A stretch of 7,272 nucleotides of DNA. Source: Metarhizobium sp039808465 (lineage in GTDB: Bacteria > Pseudomonadota > Alphaproteobacteria > Rhizobiales > Rhizobiaceae). Position 1 is the stretch's first letter; every line of letters begins with the position of its first letter. The notes below the pieces were generated by a model. That model made no database searches. It was not told where the DNA came from and was given only the letters and a program-made list of their open reading frames with translations. Below, one piece after another: positions 1-7,272 of this stretch. Location of the stretch: assembly GCA_039808465.1 (NCBI GenBank), contig JBDHTA010000196.1, positions 1-7,272 on the forward strand, given 5' to 3'. Both the position numbers and the translations under genes were made by a program.

Positions 1-286
1 CGAATTCCGCCTTGATATCGGCAAAGATTTCCAGCGCCTTTTCGAGCCCGATGCCGCGCTCGGCATTCAGGGAGGTGCGGTTGGCCTTGTCGAAGGAGGA
101 TTTGTAGACGAGACCGAGACCCAGCCCGTCACAGATCTCCTTGAGCCTGCCCGCCAACATGAAAGCGTGGTCGCGGCTTTCCATCTGGCAGGGCCCTGCG
201 ATCAGCGACAGCTTTGCCGTATTGCTGAAAACGACCTTGCCCGCGCCGGTTCCAACCTCGACGGATGCGTTCGTTGCTGCTGGCAT
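1..286 (-). CDS. kdsA: 3-deoxy-D-manno-octulosonate 8-phosphate synthase (KdsA), N-terminal part, cut by window edge
   Basis: KdsA condenses phosphoenolpyruvate with arabinose 5-phosphate to give Kdo-8-phosphate, a cytosolic step towards the Kdo of lipopolysaccharide. Only the first 95 codons are present; the family is usually about 280 residues. Visible signatures are AGPCQMES at residues 30-37 and YKSSFDKANRTS at 61-72, the start of the DAHP-synthase-like TIM barrel. The Cys in AGPC (C33) sits where metal-dependent KdsA enzymes have their metal-ligand cysteine, whereas E. coli-type enzymes have Asn, so I infer the metal-dependent class. The ATG at 286-284 is chosen because AAGGAG (minus strand, 298-293) lies 6 bases upstream. 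An in-frame ATG at 301-299 would overlap that ribosome site and is less likely. The gene follows alaS on the same strand, after the alaS terminator. Family call is firm; the metal class is inference from one residue. Confidence 0.93.
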   Translation of the reverse strand, partial: MPAATNASVEVGTGAGKVVFSNTAKLSLIAGPCQMESRDHAFMLAGRLKEICDGLGLGLVYKSSFDKANRTSLNAERGIGLEKALEIFADIKAEF

Positions 287-310
287 GGTCTTCTCCTTCA
301 TGTTCAACCG

Positions 311-322
311 GCGGGCGCCCGC
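311..322. repeat. 12-base perfect GC palindrome in the kdsA leader
   Basis: GCGGGCGCCCGC is a perfect 12-base palindrome, 25 bases upstream of the kdsA ATG and between the alaS terminator and the kdsA ribosome site. It has no loop, so it is a poor RNA hairpin; it could be a protein site or chance in GC-rich DNA. No function is claimed. Confidence 0.4.
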
Positions 323-336
323 AATGGGTGCCTCTG

Positions 337-371
337 AAAAAACGCCGCCCGGCATCGGAATGCGGGCGGCG
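337..371 (-). terminator. Intrinsic terminator of alaS
   Basis: Read on the minus strand, CGCCGCCCG (371-363) pairs perfectly with CGGGCGGCG (351-343) around an 11-base loop and is followed at once by six T (342-337). It begins 26 bases after the alaS stop codon. A 9-bp GC-rich stem plus U-tract is a textbook Rho-independent terminator. Confidence 0.9.
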
Positions 372-397
372 CAAGCTCATATCGGCGTGCCGAAAAC

Positions 398-3058
<2,661 letters not shown>

Positions 3059-3109
3059 AAGAAGCCCTTCATTCCCGCCGCTCACCGGCATTCCAACCAA
3101 AGTTACCGG

Positions 3110-3138
3110 CTTTTATCGTCCGTCCCGCACCCTGTCCA
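3110..3138 (-). promoter_or_regulatory. Possible alaS promoter
   Basis: On the minus strand TGGACA (3138-3133; five of six to TTGACA) is followed after 17 bases by TAAAAG (3115-3110). The -10 match is weak, and GATAAA two bases earlier is an alternative. The position, after the recA terminator and about 50 bases before the alaS ATG, fits a promoter. Sequence match alone is not strong. Confidence 0.3.
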
Positions 3139-3146
3139 GCGCCGCC

Positions 3147-3185
3147 AAAACAAAACCGGCCGCACTTCTTTCGAAATGCGGCCGG
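3147..3185 (-). terminator. Intrinsic terminator of recA
   Basis: On the minus strand a 13-bp stem (3185-3173 with 3168-3156, one T-G wobble) closes a GAAA tetraloop (3172-3169). It is followed by TTTTGTTTT (3155-3147). It starts 24 bases after the recA stop. The GNRA-type loop and U-rich tail make this a strong Rho-independent terminator. Confidence 0.93.
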
Positions 3186-3209
3186 GAAGGCAGATCAGAC
3201 GGACAAGAC

Positions 3210-4298
<1,089 letters not shown>

Positions 4299-4354
4299 TG
4301 GGTCCACCTTTAGGTTATTGATGCCGCACTGGCAATGAAGCTGCCGATGCCATG

Positions 4355-4383
4355 TATGTACTCTTTTTGTTCTGTATTTTCAA
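4355..4383 (-). promoter_or_regulatory. Predicted recA promoter
   Basis: On the minus strand TTGAAA (4383-4378) and TACATA (4360-4355) are separated by exactly 17 bases. The predicted start near 4348 gives a leader of about 50 bases. The DNA just upstream of the -35 box (4384-4420) is A/T-rich and could act as an UP element. The -35 box lies inside the SOS-type palindrome at 4367-4383, which supports the assignment. Confidence 0.6.
4367..4383. promoter_or_regulatory. SOS-type (LexA) operator of recA, TTG-N11-CAA
   Basis: TTGTTCTGTATTTTCAA matches the TTG-N11-CAA palindrome described for rhizobial recA, and also contains one GTTC half of the alphaproteobacterial GTTC-N7-GTTC box. Its right end is the recA -35 hexamer on the minus strand, so LexA bound here would block RNA polymerase. 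The match and position are seen directly; binding is inferred. Confidence 0.65.
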
Positions 4384-4423
4384 GAGTGAAACAAGCTTTT
4401 GATTCGAAAATGAAAACGCCTTC

Positions 4424-4451
4424 TTGTTCCCTTTCTGTTTTAGGGTATGTT
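4424..4451 (+). promoter_or_regulatory. Possible psuKG promoter
   Basis: TTGTTC (4424-4429) and TATGTT (4446-4451) are separated by 16 bases. They match three and four of six consensus positions. A start near 4459 would leave a leader of about 73 bases before psuK. No better pair stands out in the divergent region. Confidence 0.35.
4426..4440. promoter_or_regulatory. Second SOS-like site, GTTC-N7-GTTT
   Basis: GTTCCCTTTCTGTTT differs by one base from the alphaproteobacterial LexA box GTTC-N7-GTTC. It lies inside the tentative psuK promoter and 57 bases from the GTTC in the recA operator. Such a degenerate match is easily found by chance, so it is a candidate only. Confidence 0.25.
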
Positions 4452-4467
4452 TTCAGGGGCTTGAGGC

Positions 4468-4486
4468 GCCGGAATCCCGGTCCGGC
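4468..4486 (+). other. Small hairpin in the predicted psuK leader
   Basis: GCCGGA (4468-4473) and TCCGGC (4481-4486) form a perfect 6-bp stem with a 7-base loop, about 45 bases before the psuK start. There is no T-run, so it is not a terminator. It matches no riboswitch I recognise and may be chance. Confidence 0.3.
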
Positions 4487-4531
4487 CAGCCATGTTTTCA
4501 AACGAATCGAGCCCGCCGGAAGGAGTTTTTC

Positions 4532-5470
4532 ATGAAGAACGTGCTGGTCTGCGGCGGCGCTCATGTGGATCGCCGGGGACGAATCGCAGGCAGGACGGCG
4601 CCCGGCGCCTCCAACCCCGGCGCCTGGTTTTCGGAGGCGGGCGGCGGCGGCTTCAACGCGGCGCGCAACCTTTCCCGGCTCGGCCATGCCGTGACCCTGA
4701 TCTCGCCCCGCGGCGGCGATGCCGAGGGCGATCTCGTGGCGGCGGCGGCGCGGCAGGCGGGCGTCACCGACCGCCCCTTCGTCTTTCTCGACCGCGCCAC
4801 GCCGAGCTATACCGCCATCCTCGAAAACGACGGCAATCTGGTGATCGCGCTGGCGGACATGGATCTGTACCGGCAATTCACCCCGCGCCGGGCGCAAATG
4901 CGAAGCGTGCGCGATGCGATCGCGGCAGCCGATCTATTGCTGTGCGACGCCAACTTGCCGGAGGAAACCATTGCGGCGCTCATCGGTCAGGCGCGCGATT
5001 GCGGGCGGGTGACCGCCGGGATCGCCATATCGCCCGCCAAGGCCGTCCGGTTCCGCCCGGCGCTGGAACGGCTGGATTTCCTGTTCATGAACGAGGCGGA
5101 GGCCTGCGCGCTGACCGGAGCCCGGGCGGCCGATCTTCGCGAATGGCCCGCGATGCTGCGGGATATCGGTCTTGCTGGCGGCTTCGTCACGCGTGGCGGC
5201 GAGGCTCTGGTGGGCTTTAGCGGCCCGGATATGGTGATCGGCAAGCCGCCGGTGCTTGATATGATTCAGGATGTCACAGGCGCGGGCGATGCCCTTGCGG
5301 CGGGCGCGCTTTTCGGCTTGATGAACGGTTCGGGATTAGCCGAGGCCATGCGGCTGGCGATCGCCTGCGCGTCCATCACGCTGCAATCGCCCTATGCCGT
5401 CAGCGAGGCGCTTTCCCGGGAAAGCCTGCAAGCGGCGCTCTCCCGTGTCACGGATGTTCATGCGCGCTGA
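4532..5470 (+). CDS. psuK: Pseudouridine kinase, PfkB/ribokinase family
   Basis: PsuK uses ATP to phosphorylate pseudouridine at the 5' position in the cytosol, making the substrate for PsuG. The 312-residue product is close in length to E. coli PsuK (YeiC, about 313). It shows both PfkB signatures: GGGGFNAARNLSRLG (37-51) and DVTGAGDALAAG (247-258), with the likely catalytic base D253. Segments such as TPSYTAILENDGNLVIAL-DMD (90-111) and CDANLPEE (138-145) align with E. coli PsuK from memory. The neighbouring psuG 33 bases downstream makes this substrate much more likely than another sugar or nucleoside. The ATG at 4532 has AAGGAG 6 bases upstream; the open frame extends further upstream but has no such site. 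One oddity: where E. coli PsuK has VDPVSA, this protein has ISPAKA (166-171), Ser replacing Asp. If that Asp matters, specificity could differ. Confidence 0.88.
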   Translation: MKNVLVCGGAHVDRRGRIAGRTAPGASNPGAWFSEAGGGGFNAARNLSRLGHAVTLISPRGGDAEGDLVAAAARQAGVTDRPFVFLDRATPSYTAILENDGNLVIALADMDLYRQFTPRRAQMRSVRDAIAAADLLLCDANLPEETIAALIGQARDCGRVTAGIAISPAKAVRFRPALERLDFLFMNEAEACALTGARAADLREWPAMLRDIGLAGGFVTRGGEALVGFSGPDMVIGKPPVLDMIQDVTGAGDALAAGALFGLMNGSGLAEAMRLAIACASITLQSPYAVSEALSRESLQAALSRVTDVHAR

Positions 5471-5503
5471 TGCAGTCGCGCCCTTTCATATCGGATCGAA
5501 ACC

Positions 5504-6421
5504 ATGACTGACAACACACCCTTTACCATCGTCTATTCGAAAGAAGTCGCCGAGGCGAAAGCCGGGGGCCTGCCGATCGTGGCGCTGGAATCCACCATCA
5601 TTACCCATGGCATGCCCTATCCCGGCAATATCGAGATGGCGCGCAGCGTCGAGGCGATCGTCCGGGCCGAGGGCGCGGTTCCCGCCACGATCGCCGTCCT
5701 GTCCGGCACGTTGCATATCGGTCTCGAACCGGAGGAACTGGAAGCGCTGGCGCAGACGGCGGACGCCATGAAGGTTTCCCGCGCCGATCTCGCCTTCGCG
5801 GTCTCCGAGGGACGCACCGGCGCAACCACGGTTGCCGCCACGATGATTGCGGCGGCACTCGGCGGCGTGCGCGTCTTCGCCACCGGCGGCATCGGCGGCG
5901 TGCATCGCGGCGCAGAGGAAAGCTTCGATATTTCCGCCGATCTCGAGGAACTGGCCCGCACTGCCGTCATCGTCGTCTGCGCGGGCGCCAAGGCGATTCT
6001 CGACATTCCGAAGACGCTGGAAGTGCTGGAAACGCGCGGCGTGCCGGTCGTTACCTTCGGCTCGCGGGATTTCCCGGCTTTCTGGTCGCGCATTTCCGGC
6101 CATGCCAGCCCGCTGACGCTCGGCAGCGCCGAAGCCATTGCCCGCTTCCAGTCGGTGCGCGAAGCGATGGGCATCGATGGCGGCATGCTGATCGCAAATC
6201 CGGTTCCGCAGCAGGATGAAATCCTCCGCGACGAAATGGAAGGCTTCATCGGCGAGGCGATTCGCCAGTCGGAGGCGGATGGCGTCGGCGGCAAGGCGGT
6301 GACGCCCTATCTTCTCGCGAAAATTTTCGATCTCACCGGCGGGCGCAGCCTGAAGACCAATATCGCGCTGGTTGAAAACAATGCCCGGCTCGCGGCCCGC
6401 ATCGCGGTGGCGATGACTTGA
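5504..6421 (+). CDS. psuG: Pseudouridine-5'-phosphate glycosidase
   Basis: PsuG breaks the C-C glycosidic bond of pseudouridine 5'-phosphate, giving uracil and ribose 5-phosphate, and completes pseudouridine salvage begun by PsuK. The 305-residue protein is full length (E. coli YeiN about 312). It carries the family blocks VALESTIITHGMPYP (26-40), MKVSRADL (89-96), GATTVAATM (106-114), FATGGIGGVHRGAE (125-138), FDISADL (141-147) and VVCAGAKAILD (157-167). By alignment from memory, E29, K90, D146 and K163 match the E. coli active-site residues E31, K93, D149 and K166; K163 would form the Schiff base with the opened sugar. All are present, so an active enzyme is expected. The start at 5504 has only a weak GGA ribosome site near 5493, so it may rely on translation from psuK, whose stop is 33 bases upstream. 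The two genes are almost certainly one transcript. Confidence 0.97.
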   Translation: MTDNTPFTIVYSKEVAEAKAGGLPIVALESTIITHGMPYPGNIEMARSVEAIVRAEGAVPATIAVLSGTLHIGLEPEELEALAQTADAMKVSRADLAFAVSEGRTGATTVAATMIAAALGGVRVFATGGIGGVHRGAEESFDISADLEELARTAVIVVCAGAKAILDIPKTLEVLETRGVPVVTFGSRDFPAFWSRISGHASPLTLGSAEAIARFQSVREAMGIDGGMLIANPVPQQDEILRDEMEGFIGEAIRQSEADGVGGKAVTPYLLAKIFDLTGGRSLKTNIALVENNARLAARIAVAMT

Positions 6422-6508
6422 TACAGGCGCTCACTGTCCTTCGCTAACGGCGTAAGAGTAAGCGTTAATTCTCGTGAAATCAGGCTGACCGTATCGCCTC
6501 GCAGCACG

Positions 6509-6537
6509 GCTTCCGGCATCGCATTCATGCCGGAAGC
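6509..6537. other. Perfect 11-bp inverted repeat between psuG and the TadE-like gene
   Basis: GCTTCCGGCAT (6509-6519) pairs perfectly with ATGCCGGAAGC (6527-6537) across a 7-base loop. It begins 88 bases after the psuG stop. Neither strand has a T-run after the stem, so it is not a standard intrinsic terminator. It may still stop or stabilise the psuKG transcript, or be an intergenic repeat unit or protein site. Confidence 0.55.
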
Positions 6538-6558
6538 GCAACCTTTGCGAACGGAACT

Positions 6559-6627
6559 ATTAGAATGCACCTTCATTTATAACTACCTTTAATTGCACAA
6601 TTTATTAATACAATCAGTGATTACATT
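6559..6627 (+). promoter_or_regulatory. AT-rich probable promoter region of the TadE/TadG-like genes
   Basis: This stretch is sharply more A/T-rich than the rest of the window and lies directly before a new plus-strand gene pair. It has several -10-like hexamers: TAGAAT (6561-6566), TATAAC (6578-6583) and TACAAT (6609-6614), each five of six. None has a good -35 box at 16-18 bases. AATTG-CA-CAATT (6591-6602) is a small palindrome that could be an operator. I cannot choose a start site. Confidence 0.35.
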
Positions 6628-6654
6628 CTCCTGTTCGAAGGATACGAGCAGGAG
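6628..6654 (+). promoter_or_regulatory. Leader hairpin that pairs with the Shine-Dalgarno sequence of the TadE-like gene
   Basis: CTCCTGTTCG (6628-6637) pairs with CGAGCAGGAG (6645-6654) over ten positions with a single U-G wobble, around the loop AAGGATA. The 3' arm contains AGGAG (6650-6654), the only good ribosome-binding sequence for the ATG at 6661 (6 bases away). In mRNA the stem would hide it. The loop shows a second SD-like AAGGA that is too far from the ATG for normal use. The pairing is seen directly; a role in translation control is inferred. Confidence 0.55.
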
Positions 6655-6660
6655 TTGCGC

Positions 6661-7077
6661 ATGCCATCCAGATTGCGAAATTCGAACGACGGCGCGGCGG
6701 CGGTGGAGTTTGCCCTGCTCGCCCCGCTTTTCGTGATGCTGCTGCTGAGCTTCATCGCCACCGGCATTTATCTCAGCACGGCCTATTCCATCCAACAGAT
6801 CGCCGCGGATGCGGCGCGCACGGCCATTGCCGGAATCACCGCCGAGGAGCGGCAGCGGCTGGCGAGCGGTTTCGTCGATTCGACGGCGCTTCGCTATCCG
6901 TTCATCACCAAAAAGTACCTCGTCATCAGCGCCATGGACGATCCGGGCGATCCGAACCAGTTCGTCGTTTCGCTCTCCTACGATGCCTCCGAATTGCCGA
7001 TCTGGAATCTCTACAGCTTCGCCTTGCCCGGCAGCCACATTCAACGTCACGCAACGATCCGCATCGGAGGGCTTTGA
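6661..7077 (+). CDS. TadE-like pseudopilin, Flp/Tad pilus assembly family
   Basis: TadE-family proteins are small pseudopilin-like inner-membrane proteins of tight-adherence pilus systems. The 138-residue product has a short basic N-terminus, then NDGAAAVEFALLAPLF (9-24) running into one hydrophobic segment (about 12-38), and a predicted periplasmic remainder without further membrane segments. G11 followed by E16 at +5 and F17 at +6 resembles the G/XXXXEF-type site cut by the TadV/CpaA prepilin peptidase. The C-terminal part, with LSYDAS and a terminal GGL, resembles rhizobial TadE-like proteins. The ATG at 6661 has AGGAG 6 bases upstream, and that site lies in a hairpin. An upstream TTG at 6655 is too close to it. 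The next gene starts one base after the stop. No pilin, ATPase or secretin gene is visible, so whether it serves a Flp pilus or a related system is unknown. Confidence 0.85.
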   Translation: MPSRLRNSNDGAAAVEFALLAPLFVMLLLSFIATGIYLSTAYSIQQIAADAARTAIAGITAEERQRLASGFVDSTALRYPFITKKYLVISAMDDPGDPNQFVVSLSYDASELPIWNLYSFALPGSHIQRHATIRIGGL

Positions 7078-7078
7078 C

Positions 7079-7272
7079 ATGATCGCCATACCCGCATGCC
7101 TGAAAAAATTTCATCACTGCCGAGAGGGCAACGTGGCGCTGCTGACGGCGCTCACCGCGCCTCTGGTCGTCGCATCGCTGGCGCTGGGCATCGATGCGGG
7201 CGCCATGAGCCTGCAAAAGCGCAACACGCAGATGCAGGCCGATCTGGCGGCCATCGTCGCCGCCGCGCGGCC
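7079..7272 (+). CDS. TadG-like protein, N-terminal part, cut by window edge
   Basis: Sixty-four codons are present. After a basic stretch, CREGNVALLTAL (14-25) leads into a hydrophobic segment (about 19-39) and GIDAGAMSLQKRNTQMQADL (37-56). This is the usual layout of the Tad-like N-terminal domain of TadG: an RxGN-type motif, a membrane segment, a D-x-G motif and an amphipathic helix. TadG is a membrane-anchored component of the tight-adherence system, usually 400-600 residues with a von Willebrand A-like part, which would lie beyond the edge. The ATG at 7079 has GGAGG (7066-7070) 8 bases upstream, inside the end of the TadE-like gene. The one-base gap between the genes suggests one transcript and probably coupled translation. 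Confidence 0.8.
   Translation, partial: MIAIPACLKKFHHCREGNVALLTALTAPLVVASLALGIDAGAMSLQKRNTQMQADLAAIVAAAR

Noticed and set aside
4310..4897. 195-codon minus-strand open frame covering the recA-psuK spacer and the psuK 5' end
   Set aside because: It crosses the recA promoter and operator, is antisense to the PfkB signature of psuK, and its sequence is unlike any family I know.
6307..6576. 89-codon minus-strand open frame overlapping the end of psuG and the following spacer
   Set aside because: About half is antisense to psuG, it lacks a convincing ribosome site, and its spacer part is built on the inverted repeat at 6509-6537; probably not translated.
6589..6608. Possible CtrA box (TTAA-N7-TTAA) upstream of the Tad-like genes
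   Set aside because: The two TTAA elements are 12 bases apart, not 7, in a stretch so A/T-rich that such pairs are expected.
6589..7089. 166-codon minus-strand open frame opposite the TadE-like gene
   Set aside because: The plus-strand TadE-like product has a clear pseudopilin motif and ribosome site; this one has neither.

Overview
The window looks like ordinary chromosomal DNA of an alphaproteobacterium, most probably of the order Hyphomicrobiales (Rhizobiales: the Rhizobium, Brucella and Phyllobacterium relatives). This rests on the GC-rich coding bias, on AlaRS and RecA sequences very close to the rhizobial/Brucella forms as I remember them, on a TTG-N11-CAA operator of the type described for rhizobial recA, and on a TadE/TadG-type gene pair. 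I cannot fix the genus.

Left half, minus strand, read right to left: recA (4298-3210), alaS (3058-398) and the first 95 codons of kdsA (286 to the window edge). recA and alaS each end in a clear intrinsic terminator, at 3147-3185 and 337-371. RecA is the recombinase and SOS co-protease, AlaS charges tRNA-Ala and edits mischarged tRNA, and KdsA makes Kdo-8-phosphate for lipopolysaccharide. kdsA begins only about 50 bases after the alaS terminator and shows no obvious promoter of its own.

Middle: a 233-base divergent intergenic region (4299-4531) lies between recA and a plus-strand pair. It holds a good recA promoter whose -35 box lies inside a 17-base SOS-type operator, a weaker second SOS-like site, and a tentative promoter for the rightward genes. 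These are psuK (4532-5470, pseudouridine kinase, PfkB family) and psuG (5504-6421, pseudouridine-5'-phosphate glycosidase). Together they form a two-step catabolic route: pseudouridine to pseudouridine 5'-phosphate to uracil plus ribose 5-phosphate. No transporter or regulator for it is visible here.

Right end, plus strand: after a 239-base spacer come a small TadE-like pseudopilin gene (6661-7077) and, one base later, the start of a TadG-like gene cut by the window edge. Both belong to the tight-adherence (Flp/Tad pilus) family. The spacer contains a perfect 11-bp hairpin (6509-6537), an AT-rich stretch with promoter-like hexamers, and a second hairpin (6628-6654) whose 3' arm contains the Shine-Dalgarno sequence of the TadE-like gene.

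I see no insertion sequence, phage gene, CRISPR array, tRNA, rRNA or defence system. All genes belong to recognisable families. The points most worth following are regulatory: the hairpin that buries the TadE ribosome-binding site, and the SOS-type sites in the region shared by recA and psuKG.
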